DNA from: Fretibacter rubidus
GTDB lineage: Bacteria > Pseudomonadota > Alphaproteobacteria > Caulobacterales > Maricaulaceae
Assembly: GCF_041429785.1 (NCBI RefSeq)
Contig: NZ_CP163423.1
Coordinates: forward strand, 2,790,001-2,854,000
Direction: 5' to 3'
Length of the DNA stretch: 64,000 nucleotides
The notes beneath the pieces were generated by a model. That model was not told where the DNA came from. It did no database searches and worked only from the letters and a program-made list of their open reading frames with translations. Below are positions 7,959 through 17,030 of the stretch, piece by piece. How positions within the stretch are numbered: the stretch's first letter is position 1; each line of letters starts with the position of its first letter. Position numbers and translations under genes: made by a program.

Positions 7959-10244
7959 CTAAATCGGCACGCCTTCTTCCATACAAAACGCCTTAACCTC
8001 ATCGCGCACAGTTGACAGGCGCGATTGCAGCGTAATCAGCGGTGCAATACGGGCACGGAGTTTTTCTGCATCCAGCGCCAGAACTGCAGATTTCACGGGC
8101 CCAATCCCTGTGACGGGCATCGATAGGCTGTCATAGCCAAGCGCAATGAGGGTTATCGCTTCTAACGGGCGGGACGCCATGGCCCCACAAACAGCAGCTG
8201 ATTTTCCGTTTTTACGACACCCATCAGAGATAAATTTCATAATCGATAAAGCCGCAGGATGCAGCGGGTCATAACGGTCGGCCACGCGCGCATTATCGCG
8301 GTCTGCGGCAAAGAAGAACTGCATCAAATCATTGGCACCAACAGAGACAAAATCGGCGTGATCACATATGGCATTAATTTGCCACGCCAGTGACGGCGTC
8401 TCTAGCATCACGCCAATTTCGATTTTATGCGGCAAATCTTGGCCAAGTTTTGAGGCGCGCTTGACCTCGATATCAAAGAGTGCACGGGCCTCTACAAATT
8501 CATCCACGGTCGCGACCATAGGGAACATAACGCGCAAATTCCGTTTTGCCCCTGCCGCAATCAAGGCGCGAAGCTGATAGCGCATCAACCCAGGACGGTC
8601 GAGCGCGATACGAATGGCGCGCCAGCCAATAGCGGGATTTTCTTCGGGCACAGGATCCATATAAGGCAGGATTTTATCACCGCCCAAGTCCAGTGTGCGA
8701 AACGTCACGGGGCGGTCCCCCGCTGCCTCTAAGGCTTGGCGGTAAAGCTCTGTTTGTTCCGCTAGTTTGGGCATAAATTCGGACACCATAAATTGGAACT
8801 CTGTCCGGAACAGGCCGATACCGTCCGCCCCCGATAATTCAATTTGCGGTAAGTCGACAAGAAGGCCTGCATTTAATTGCAAACTTATCTTGCGTCCGTC
8901 TTTAGTCACCGCGCGCTGCAGGCGAATAGCGTCATAGGCGCGTGTCATTTCCCCGCGAATATTCATCCGCATTTGAAAGGCCGAGACTTGTGTTTCTAGC
9001 GGGCGAATATGGACAAAACCTGTTTCACCGTCGAGCAGCACCGCGTCGCCCGTTTCAATATGATCAAGCACGCCGTCCGCACGCCCAATAAGTGGGATGC
9101 CAATAGCCTGACAAATAATCGCTGTATGGCTAGACGCCGCACCTTCTTCCAGCACCAATCCCAAAAGCTTGTCCCGGTCATAATCAAGCAGTTCCGCCGG
9201 GCCGATATCGCGGGCAAAAATAATCGCGTCATCTGAAATATTTTTATTCCCGATAGATATATTTTCACCCATTAGGGCGCGAATAAGACGGTTGGCCAAA
9301 TCTTCTAAATCATGGAGCCGCGCCCGCAAATAGGGGTCGCGCGCCTTCATAAGGCGTGCGCGATGTTCATTGCGTACCCGCTCTACGGCCGCTTCCGCCG
9401 TTAGACCCGAATGCACCGCTTCGCGTAGCCGTCCGACCCATTTACGGTCATAGGCAAACATGCGGTAGCTTTCATATATGTCTTTAGAGGCGCGTGAAAT
9501 AGACGCCGCCTCGCCGCTGACCATGGCGTCAACAGAGGCGCGCAGCACGCTAATGCCGACTTCCAGCCGCGCTTCTTCGGCGGCGATATTATCAGATAGC
9601 AAATTGGCGGGCGGCACGGGCGGTAAATGCAAATAGGCATGCCCATGGACCAAGCCATCTGCAAAGGCTTTGCCTTTTATAGTCTCTGGCTTGGTAGGTT
9701 TTAAGGAAATACCTTTGAGTTTGGCCTTTTTCCCGCCGAGCCGTTCATCATCAACAATAATTTCGGCCAGCACCATGGCCACGGTGAGCATATCCTCGAC
9801 TTCATCTTCATCAAACCGTCGCGCGTCACGGCTTTGGACGACCAACACACCCAATGTGCGCCCCCCGCGCAATATTGGCACACCCAAGAAAGATTTAAAC
9901 GGATCTTCGCCCGTCTCTGGACGATAAGAGAACAAAGGATGTGACGGCGCATCATCCAAATTGAGTGGCCGCGCAGTAAGCGCCACATGACCAACGAGGC
10001 CTTCGCCTTTTTTCATCCGCGTTTTGTGCACAGCGGAGCGTTTCAGGCCTTGGGTCGCCGATAGTTCTAATTCATCACCGTCCCGCAGGAGGTAAATCGA
10101 CGAAACTTTGACATTCATCGAGTCTGTTATGGCCTCGACAAAGTGATCCAGTCGCTCTTGAACAGACTCGCTGCCGGCCATCGCCGCGCGAATTGCCCGC
10201 ATCAGACGCGGGACTTTTTTCGTTATGTTGGGTTCCACACTCAC
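7959..10244 (-). CDS. ptsP: Phosphoenolpyruvate--protein phosphotransferase PtsP (EI-Ntr)
   Basis: This is enzyme I of the nitrogen-related phosphotransferase system, 761 residues. An N-terminal GAF domain (about 20-165) senses metabolic signals; it is followed by the phosphohistidine domain with the active-site His in EEGAASSHTAI and by the C-terminal PEP-binding barrel (GIGLFRTEFQF, LDLGGDK, SVGANDLMQFFFAADRDN, VCGAMASRP). It transfers phosphate from PEP to NPr and on to EIIA-Ntr. The start is GTG at 10244. In many alphaproteobacteria it follows lysC directly; here a plus-strand Sel1 gene separates the two. The partners NPr and EIIA-Ntr are not in this window. Confidence 0.95.
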   Translation of the reverse strand: MSVEPNITKKVPRLMRAIRAAMAGSESVQERLDHFVEAITDSMNVKVSSIYLLRDGDELELSATQGLKRSAVHKTRMKKGEGLVGHVALTARPLNLDDAPSHPLFSYRPETGEDPFKSFLGVPILRGGRTLGVLVVQSRDARRFDEDEVEDMLTVAMVLAEIIVDDERLGGKKAKLKGISLKPTKPETIKGKAFADGLVHGHAYLHLPPVPPANLLSDNIAAEEARLEVGISVLRASVDAMVSGEAASISRASKDIYESYRMFAYDRKWVGRLREAVHSGLTAEAAVERVRNEHRARLMKARDPYLRARLHDLEDLANRLIRALMGENISIGNKNISDDAIIFARDIGPAELLDYDRDKLLGLVLEEGAASSHTAIICQAIGIPLIGRADGVLDHIETGDAVLLDGETGFVHIRPLETQVSAFQMRMNIRGEMTRAYDAIRLQRAVTKDGRKISLQLNAGLLVDLPQIELSGADGIGLFRTEFQFMVSEFMPKLAEQTELYRQALEAAGDRPVTFRTLDLGGDKILPYMDPVPEENPAIGWRAIRIALDRPGLMRYQLRALIAAGAKRNLRVMFPMVATVDEFVEARALFDIEVKRASKLGQDLPHKIEIGVMLETPSLAWQINAICDHADFVSVGANDLMQFFFAADRDNARVADRYDPLHPAALSIMKFISDGCRKNGKSAAVCGAMASRPLEAITLIALGYDSLSMPVTGIGPVKSAVLALDAEKLRARIAPLITLQSRLSTVRDEVKAFCMEEGVPI

Positions 10245-10390
10245 GCGCGGACTATACAGGAGGTGGTAGGGTCGCGACTAGGTAAAAAAGGTTAAAATTA
10301 AGAGAGGTGAAAGATTAACTAAACAGCGGCCACTCTTCATTAATTCTTCAACGCACTCTGCTAATGCTTAGCGGGCTAAGGGAGGTCAGC

Positions 10391-11551
10391 ATGAGTCAGA
10401 AACTTGTTTTACTAGGCGGTATCGCTGCCGTCTTATGCGCCTTAGTTGTCAAGTATTATCCCGCTCCTGAGGATTGGAATGAACGCGCCTATCAAGCGCT
10501 TTTGAAGGGCAAGGACGCGAAAGCCCGGAGGCTATATAAAAGAGCGATGCGCGGCGGCGACCTTCTAGCTGCCAATAATTTACACGTTCTGGATTTCCGG
10601 GCTGCAAGAGAAAAAACCAAAAATAGCCGGATCAACCGCAATGCCGTCAATAGTCAATACCGAGTCATTTTCGATGACCTTAGCGCCCAAGACCTTGCCG
10701 TTGGCACCTATAATCGCGCCTTATTTGAATTCCGATGTGCCGTTAAGCAAGAGTGCTATAAAACGGCGAAAAAGCGCTTTTTATTAGCTGATAAGCAAGG
10801 CGACCCACTTGCAAAAGCCGCCCATGCGCTGACCTTATCATACACGCAACCTGCCGGTGATCCCGACCGCAAAGTATTGCTTAGAAAGGCCGCCGACGCG
10901 GGTAACACGCATGCCGCCTTCACATATTCAACAATCATTTACGGCAAGAATAAAAGGCAAGGCAAGAAATATGCTGAAATTGCGGCGCAATCGGGGCTCT
11001 CTCACGCTCAGAATCACCTTGCCATATTTTTCAAAGGTGATGATCAGAAGGCTTGGCTAGAGAAAGCGGCAACTAATCCCATATCTCCAAGACGGCAGGC
11101 CGCAAAGCTGCTGGGATATAATTACTTAACGGGAGCTAATGGGTTTCAAACGAATTTCGAGCAGTCTAGATATTGGCTCTAGCAGGCCATTAAAATGGAT
11201 GGCGCTTACACACAGCCCCTCGTCATACGGCGCGACGGGCTACGGTGGCGGGATATCGGAACGGGTTTCAACAGCGGAAAACTCACCTCTGGATTTGCAG
11301 CCTATGACCTCGCTCTGCTTAATTACTGCGCTTTAGGCGGGCCTCAGGATTTCAGAGCGTTTAAGCGCAACATGAAAATTGCAGCAGAGAAAAAAATATA
11401 TAATAGCCGGGATATTGTTGCGCGGATGAACTCGCGTCAAACGTCTGCCAGGGTCGGTAGTAAATCTTCAAAAATTGAAAACTTAATATCCGCTCAGATG
11501 CAAAAGCGTTCAAACGAGTTTCGTCCCGTTTTTAAAGCGTGCCTTGGATAG
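10391..11551 (+). pseudogene. Sel1-repeat membrane-anchored protein interrupted by an in-frame TAG
   Basis: A GGAGG ribosome site precedes the ATG at 10391. The product starts with a hydrophobic anchor (LVLLGGIAAVLCALVV) followed by Sel1/TPR-like repeats (RRLYKRAMRGGDLLAANN, LLRKAADAGNTHAAFTYS, YAEIAAQSGLSHAQNHLA). The frame is stopped by TAG at 11180-11182, inside what should be a repeat (SRYWL-stop-QAIKMDGAY), and continues open in the same frame to 11551. A single substitution therefore explains the break. The two halves together would give about 386 residues. The downstream half has its own ATG at 11195 but no ribosome site. The truncated 263-residue form might still be made. Family members often scaffold envelope or signalling complexes. 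Confidence 0.75.
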
Positions 11552-11584
11552 ATTACCGTCCCACCAACGTCCTATCGCGCGGAT

Positions 11585-12847
11585 TTACGCGTTTTCAAGC
11601 CCAAACGCGCTATGCAGAGCTCGCACAGCAAGCTCTGTATATTCTGCGTCAATCAAAACAGAGATTTTAATTTCTGAGGTGGCAATCACTTCGACGTTGA
11701 TATTACGCTCGGCCAAGGCCTCAAACATCGTTTGCGCAACCCCCGTATGGGACCGCATACCAATGCCGACCACCGAGACTTTGGTCACATCAGAATCTGA
11801 TTTAATTTTCTCAAACCCAATTGTTTCCTTAGACGCGTTAAGCGCCGCTAAGGCTTTGTCCAAATCGCGCTTACCCACGGTGAAGGTCAAGTTCGCCGCA
11901 TTATCAGAGCGGGATATGCCCTGCACAATCATATCAACAATCACATTGGCATCAGACATCGCCTTACACACTTTGGCGACCATGCCTGGTCTATCTGCCA
12001 AGCGCAGCAAGGTGATTTGGGCTTCGTCGCGGCTATAGGCGACACCGGATACAACACGTTCTTCCATAGTTTCATCCTCGTGGCAGACTAATGTGCCGGG
12101 GTTATCTTCGCCTACCTCACGCATGCTGGTGAGCACGCGGATAGGCAAATTATTGTTCATGGCAAGCTCTACAGAGCGGGTCTGCAAAACTTTCGCCCCG
12201 AGTGAGGCCAGCTCTAACATTTCTTCAAACGCAATGCGGTTTAACCGCCGCGCGTCTTCTTCTATGCGCGGGTCTGTTGTATAAATCCCGTCAACATCAG
12301 TATAAATATCACAGCGGTCAGCCTTTAGCGCGACTGCAATCGCCACCGCGGATGTATCAGATCCACCGCGCCCCAATGTCGAAATACGGCCCCGTTCATT
12401 CACGCCTTGAAATCCAGCGACAACGGCGACATTGCCCTCTTTTAACGACGGGCCAATGGCAGAGGACTCGATCTCGGCAATGCGGGCTTTAGAATGGGCC
12501 ATGTCCGTGCGCAGCGGTATTTGCCAACCAAGCCAGCTGCGCGCACGAAGCCCCCGGCGGCGTAGCGCAATAGCCAGCAAGCCTGATGTCACCTGTTCAC
12601 CACTAGCCACAATCGAATCGTATTCGTCTTCAATGGCGCTGTCGCGGCGTTTTCCGTCAGGAGCCAAATCCGCGTCCAGCGCATCGACCAACCCGACCAA
12701 GCGATTTGTTTCCCCGCTCATAGCAGACACGACCACGGCCACTTCATTGCCCGCTTTCGCTTCGGCCTCGACAAGACTTGCGACGTGGCGAATACGTTCC
12801 AAATCAGCGACGGATGTTCCGCCAAATTTCATAACAATGCGGGGCAT
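11585..12847 (-). CDS. lysC: Aspartate kinase
   Basis: Aspartokinase phosphorylates aspartate, the first step to lysine, threonine, methionine and diaminopimelate. The 420-residue protein has the N-terminal kinase signature VMKFGGTSV, the substrate region GFQGVNERGRISTLGRGGSDTS-like (split across the loop), TDVDGIYTTDPR, and two C-terminal ACT domains (ITLLRLADRPGMVAKV and KVSVVGIGMRSHTGVA) for feedback control, as in the lysine/threonine-regulated monofunctional type. The gene converges on the Sel1 pseudogene. The dapE gene at the right end of the window serves the same pathway. Confidence 0.96.
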   Translation of the reverse strand: MPRIVMKFGGTSVADLERIRHVASLVEAEAKAGNEVAVVVSAMSGETNRLVGLVDALDADLAPDGKRRDSAIEDEYDSIVASGEQVTSGLLAIALRRRGLRARSWLGWQIPLRTDMAHSKARIAEIESSAIGPSLKEGNVAVVAGFQGVNERGRISTLGRGGSDTSAVAIAVALKADRCDIYTDVDGIYTTDPRIEEDARRLNRIAFEEMLELASLGAKVLQTRSVELAMNNNLPIRVLTSMREVGEDNPGTLVCHEDETMEERVVSGVAYSRDEAQITLLRLADRPGMVAKVCKAMSDANVIVDMIVQGISRSDNAANLTFTVGKRDLDKALAALNASKETIGFEKIKSDSDVTKVSVVGIGMRSHTGVAQTMFEALAERNINVEVIATSEIKISVLIDAEYTELAVRALHSAFGLENA

Positions 12848-12942
12848 GTTAGACCTATATTTTTTTCCAGCCGTGCTTTTACGCCGACGCTAGAAATATT
12901 CAACCCGAAACATCTGGTTTTGCGGTAAAATCTACTACAGAC

Positions 12943-13737
12943 TTAGAGCTCTGTTCTTAACGCCCAAAGTTCTGGAAATAAAACCACGTCCAACATCGAC
13001 CGCAGATAATTCACACCTGACGTCCCGCCGCTACCGCGTTTAAACCCAATAACGCGCTCTACTGTGGTGACATGATTAAAGCGCCAGCGCCGAAAATAGT
13101 CTTCTAAGTCGACCAGCTTTTCCGCCAGTTCAAACACATCCCAATAGGCTTTCGGGTCTTTGTAAATCTGCACCCAAGCTGCCTGTGTTGAAGCGTCCAC
13201 TACATATTTTTGACTGACATCGCGCGATAATTGCGCGTCGGATATATCAAAGCCGCGGCGCGCCAAAAGCTGAATGGCTTCATCATAAAGGCTGGGCTGC
13301 AAAAGCGCCTCCTCTAAAACCGCACGCGCCGGATGACCATCATGAGCCGATAGCGAGGCGGTTGACTTATTACCGAGCAGAAATTCAATTTCTCTATATT
13401 GCCAGCTTTGAAACCCTGACGCCGCCCCAAAGGCTTCGCGAAAGGCAGTATATTCATCAGGCGTCAACGTTCGCAGCACATCCCAGCAGGCGTTTAGCTG
13501 CTCAAAAATTCGCGATACCCGCGCCAGCATTTTCATCGCAGACTTAAGCTCATCCGCTTTCACCGCCTCTATACAGGCGCGAAGCTCATGCAATATCAGC
13601 TTCATCCAAAGCTCTGATGTTTGGTGCTGCACGACAAATAACATCTCGTCATGTTTATCAGTCAGCGGCCTTTGCGCGGACAGCAGGCTATCAAGCTGTA
13701 AATAACGGCCATAGCTAAACTTTTCTGATCCGCTCAT
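12943..13737 (-). CDS. kynA: Tryptophan 2,3-dioxygenase
   Basis: This haem enzyme opens the indole ring of L-tryptophan to N-formylkynurenine. Seen: [12 protein letters not shown] with the active-site histidine, [12 protein letters not shown] with the substrate-carboxylate arginine, and [19 protein letters not shown], which contains the haem ligand region. A GGAGGGTGAT ribosome site places the start at the ATG at 13737 (264 residues), not the in-frame ATG 12 bases earlier, which overlaps that site. No kynurenine-pathway partners (kynB, kynU) are nearby. The gene sits between lysC and ubiG, which are usually neighbours. Confidence 0.95.
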   Translation of the reverse strand: MSGSEKFSYGRYLQLDSLLSAQRPLTDKHDEMLFVVQHQTSELWMKLILHELRACIEAVKADELKSAMKMLARVSRIFEQLNACWDVLRTLTPDEYTAFREAFGAASGFQSWQYREIEFLLGNKSTASLSAHDGHPARAVLEEALLQPSLYDEAIQLLARRGFDISDAQLSRDVSQKYVVDASTQAAWVQIYKDPKAYWDVFELAEKLVDLEDYFRRWRFNHVTTVERVIGFKRGSGGTSGVNYLRSMLDVVLFPELWALRTEL

Positions 13738-13839
13738 ATCACCCTCCAAACAGTATTAAATCACCATAAGCTTTGAACCCATCTTGTCACCTCATGCGTA
13801 GCGTTATAGTGAGACGAAACATAAACCGAGCACTATATT

Positions 13840-14607
13840 ATGGCCCATTCTGAAACCGCCCCCGAAACCATCTCCCGCGTGTCCGTTGACCCAGCGGAAA
13901 TGGCGAGCTTTTCGCGCATGGCCGAAGATTGGTGGAACCTAGACGGTATGTTCCGCCCGCTACACGAAATGAACGGCGCGCGACTGGGCTTTATCAAAGA
14001 TACACTATGCGAGCATTTTCACCGCGACCCAGATGCAGAGCTGCCCTTAAAGGGTCTACGGGTCTTAGATATTGGGTGCGGCGGTGGGTTGTTATGCGAG
14101 CCTATGACACGGCTGGGCGCGCAAGTCACAGGGGTTGACGCGCTGGAACGGAATTTAAAAACCGCCAAAACCCACGCCGAACAAATGGGCCTTGATATTG
14201 ATTACCGCCACGGCACCATTGAGCAATTAGTGGAAAGCGGCGAGACCCCCTATGACGCGGTGTTGAACATGGAAGTGATTGAACATGTCGCCAATCCGCC
14301 AGAGTTTATGGCTGATTGCGGGGCGATGGTGCGGCCCGGTGGCGTGATGATATGTTCCACCATTAATCGCACGATGAAGGCGTTTTTATTCGCCATTGTC
14401 GGCGCGGAATATGTCCTGCGTTGGTTGCCGCGCGGGACACATCAATATGAAAAGCTTGTCCGCCCGAGCGAGATACAAAGCTGGCTGAGCAATGCTGGCC
14501 TAACGCCAGAACCCAGTGTCGGCATGAGCCTGAATCCCGTGACCCGCCATTGGAAATTTTCGGATGATTTATCAATTAATTACGTCACGGTTGGCATCCG
14601 GTCATGA
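13840..14607 (+). CDS. ubiG: Ubiquinone biosynthesis O-methyltransferase UbiG
   Basis: This SAM-dependent methyltransferase performs both O-methylations of ubiquinone synthesis. It is 255 residues, the usual length. Motif I is VLDIGCGGGLLCEP, followed by the acidic end of strand 2 (VTGVDALE) and NMEVIEHVANP. The N-terminal MAEDWWNLDGMFRPLHEMN and the C-terminal YVTVGIRS are family hallmarks. The stop codon overlaps the start of the next membrane-protein gene by 4 bases (ATGA). Confidence 0.97.
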   Translation: MAHSETAPETISRVSVDPAEMASFSRMAEDWWNLDGMFRPLHEMNGARLGFIKDTLCEHFHRDPDAELPLKGLRVLDIGCGGGLLCEPMTRLGAQVTGVDALERNLKTAKTHAEQMGLDIDYRHGTIEQLVESGETPYDAVLNMEVIEHVANPPEFMADCGAMVRPGGVMICSTINRTMKAFLFAIVGAEYVLRWLPRGTHQYEKLVRPSEIQSWLSNAGLTPEPSVGMSLNPVTRHWKFSDDLSINYVTVGIRS

Positions 14608-15383
14608 ACGATAGCTTTCGCCAAATCAGCAACCTGATACTTGCGCCGATGATGTGGGTCTGTTCCTCGCTCGGCTTTATATTTCCCAGCGCGCGCAGTC
14701 CCGCCGATATGTCAGATGCGAATACAAGTTTGCTGGTCCCGTCGGGTATTGCCTTTTCTATTTGGCTTCCGATTTTTGCGCTTTGTATCACTTACGGCGT
14801 TATTCAGGCCCTACCCAAAAATAAAACGCGAGATATTTTCCGTATCATTGGCCCGTGGAGCGCAGCTGGATTTTTCGGTGTTTGCCTATGGGGCATCGTC
14901 AATGCCTTTGCGCCCATCACGCCTACATTTGATTGGGCGCAATGGGGGACAGCGATCATCTTTGTGCCGACGATGCTACTCCTCGTCAAAGCCATGCTGC
15001 TTGTAACGGACCATAAAGAAAAACTATTGGGGTTAGAGCGTTACGCCGCTTACGGTGGATTATCGATGATTGCGGGGTGGTGCTCGATCGCCGTATTCCT
15101 TAATTGGACACCACAAATGGTCGGGATGATGACAGGCGCAGGCATGGGCATGCAAATCGCCAATATCGTGATGCTCTCGCTCGCGCTTCTATGGGCGGTC
15201 TTTATCATCCGCAAAAGCGGCGCGAACCGTGTTTATGCCTTTCCCATCATCTGGGGACTAGCATTCGTTGTGTTAAAGCGCGCCACAGTCGAGCCGATGC
15301 AAATGATGGTTTTAGTCGCCGCCGCAATTGGGATTGCCGTATTGATAACGACGTCAGTCATCAGGCCCAAAGCCGCACTTTAG
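14604..15383 (+). CDS. Multi-pass membrane protein, remotely TspO-like
   Basis: This 259-residue protein has about seven hydrophobic helices. The segment PSGIAFSIWLPIFALCITYGV resembles the start of TspO/tryptophan-rich sensory proteins, and FFGVCLWGIVNAF continues that pattern, but the protein is longer than classical TspO. It is translated from an ATG overlapping the ubiG stop and therefore belongs to that operon. It converges with rpoN, the stop codons overlapping by 4 bases. The role is unknown; binding of a tetrapyrrole or isoprenoid is only a guess from the resemblance. Confidence 0.7.
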   Translation: MNDSFRQISNLILAPMMWVCSSLGFIFPSARSPADMSDANTSLLVPSGIAFSIWLPIFALCITYGVIQALPKNKTRDIFRIIGPWSAAGFFGVCLWGIVNAFAPITPTFDWAQWGTAIIFVPTMLLLVKAMLLVTDHKEKLLGLERYAAYGGLSMIAGWCSIAVFLNWTPQMVGMMTGAGMGMQIANIVMLSLALLWAVFIIRKSGANRVYAFPIIWGLAFVVLKRATVEPMQMMVLVAAAIGIAVLITTSVIRPKAAL

Positions 15384-16870
15384 CCCGCTTGGTGAGCCAA
15401 AATACGGCGGCGCTCGACACTGCTGGGCACGCCCATAGACTCGCGGTATTTGGCCACCGTGCGGCGCGCAATATCGATACCTTGGGCTTTTAGAAGGTCG
15501 ACGATTTTATCATCAGATTTAACCGTCTTGGGGGTCTCCTCTGAAATCAGGATTTTAATCTTGTGACGCACAGCTTCCGCACTATGGGCTTCGCCGCCGC
15601 CAAGCGCAGGGATCGATGCGGTAAAGAAATATTTCAGCTCGAATGTGCCCCGCGGTGTGGCCATATATTTATTGGAGGTGACACGGCTGACCGTGCTTTC
15701 GTGCATCTCAATCGCTTCGGCCACAGTTTTCAAATTGAGCGGCCGTAGATGATCAATACCATACGCGAAAAAACCGTCTTGTTGTTTGACGATTTCGCTC
15801 GCAACTTTCAGGATTGTACGCGCGCGTTGGTCGAGCGATTTCACCAGCCAATTTGCATTTTGCTCGCACTCACTCATAAATGTCTGCGTGGCTTCGTCAC
15901 TATTTTTGCCCGACAATTTTGCAAAATAGCGGTTATTGACCAGAACACGCGGTAAGGTATCGGCGTTTAATTCCACCGTCCATCCGCCTTGTGATGTCTC
16001 TTTGATAAACACATCAGGTTCCACGGTCGCCGCCATATCAGAACCATAAGCCAGACCGGGTTTGGGCGACAAAGCCCGTAGCTTTGACACCATCGACATG
16101 AGCGCGTCTTTGGACACACCGCAGCGTTTGGCCAGCGCGTTTAAATCATGTTTAGCCAGCAGCTCTAAGTTTTCAATCATCGCCTGCATCGGGCCATCAA
16201 GCTCGCCTAATTCTTTTAATTGCAAGGTCAGGCATTCACGAAGGTCCCGCGCAAAAACGCCTGTTGGCTCAAAGGTTTGCAGCGTGGTAAGCAGCGATTG
16301 CACCCGGGTCACACTCACGCCGAGACGCTCTGATATATCAGACAAATCTCCGCGCAAATATCCGTTCTCATCAACCTGGTCGATAAGATACTGCCCAATG
16401 AGGCGGTCTTTGGGGTCGTGCAAAGCCATGGCCAACTGCGCGTTTAAATGATCCGACAGTGATATTTCTGCCGCTGTATTATCCATGGGGTCATAATCTG
16501 AGCTGCCGTTAAAGCTGCCGCCGCTACTGCTTGATTTTGACCAATCAACGGTGCCGCCGACATCGGCGGGGCCGTCTTCTGAATTAATCGTATGGTCGGG
16601 CACATCCAACGTGTCAGAGGCTTCTTTGGCGGGGGCGTCCAGCGATATTTCGCTGTAGCTTTCCGTGCTCTCGCCCGCGCTGACGTCCTCGCCGCGGCGG
16701 TTTTCGTCACCCGTCCCGCGCTCTAACAATGGATTGCTTTCCAGCTGTTCTTCGACAAAAGCCGCCAGTTCAATATTAGAGAGTTGCAACAGCTTAATCG
16801 CTTGCTGCAATTGCGGTGTCATCACCAAAGATTGCGATTGTTTTTGTACTAAGCGCGGCGCAACAGCCAT
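15380..16870 (-). CDS. rpoN: RNA polymerase sigma-54 factor
   Basis: Region I is QSLVMTPQLQQAIKLLQLSN, which binds activators and blocks open-complex formation. An acidic, Ser/Asp-rich region II follows, then the core-binding domain, the -12 recognition part, and the C-terminal RpoN box (RRTVAKYRESMGVPSS) that reads the -24 element. A GGGTGA site favours the ATG at 16870 over the GTG at 16879. In most relatives rpoN is followed by hpf and ptsN; here it ends against a convergent membrane gene, so those partners must be elsewhere. Confidence 0.96.
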   Translation of the reverse strand: MAVAPRLVQKQSQSLVMTPQLQQAIKLLQLSNIELAAFVEEQLESNPLLERGTGDENRRGEDVSAGESTESYSEISLDAPAKEASDTLDVPDHTINSEDGPADVGGTVDWSKSSSSGGSFNGSSDYDPMDNTAAEISLSDHLNAQLAMALHDPKDRLIGQYLIDQVDENGYLRGDLSDISERLGVSVTRVQSLLTTLQTFEPTGVFARDLRECLTLQLKELGELDGPMQAMIENLELLAKHDLNALAKRCGVSKDALMSMVSKLRALSPKPGLAYGSDMAATVEPDVFIKETSQGGWTVELNADTLPRVLVNNRYFAKLSGKNSDEATQTFMSECEQNANWLVKSLDQRARTILKVASEIVKQQDGFFAYGIDHLRPLNLKTVAEAIEMHESTVSRVTSNKYMATPRGTFELKYFFTASIPALGGGEAHSAEAVRHKIKILISEETPKTVKSDDKIVDLLKAQGIDIARRTVAKYRESMGVPSSVERRRILAHQAG

Positions 16871-17030
16871 GTCATTCACCCATATTCAAAAGGCCATAAC
16901 GGCCAATATCCATTCACGATACTCACGGGGCTTTGCCCTCATTAAGGATGGGTTTAGGGGAAAAACTTTAAAATATGGTTGTCAGAGCGAAAGTTGGCGC
17001 GATTATTGCTAGGCTGCGGTTTGATGCGGG

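Noticed and set aside
7950-7973. GGCGTGC/GCACGCC hairpin at the M49 gene/ptsP junction as a terminator
   Set aside because: The stem is only 7 bp, overlaps the end of the ptsP coding sequence, and is followed by a mixed C/T run rather than a T tract.
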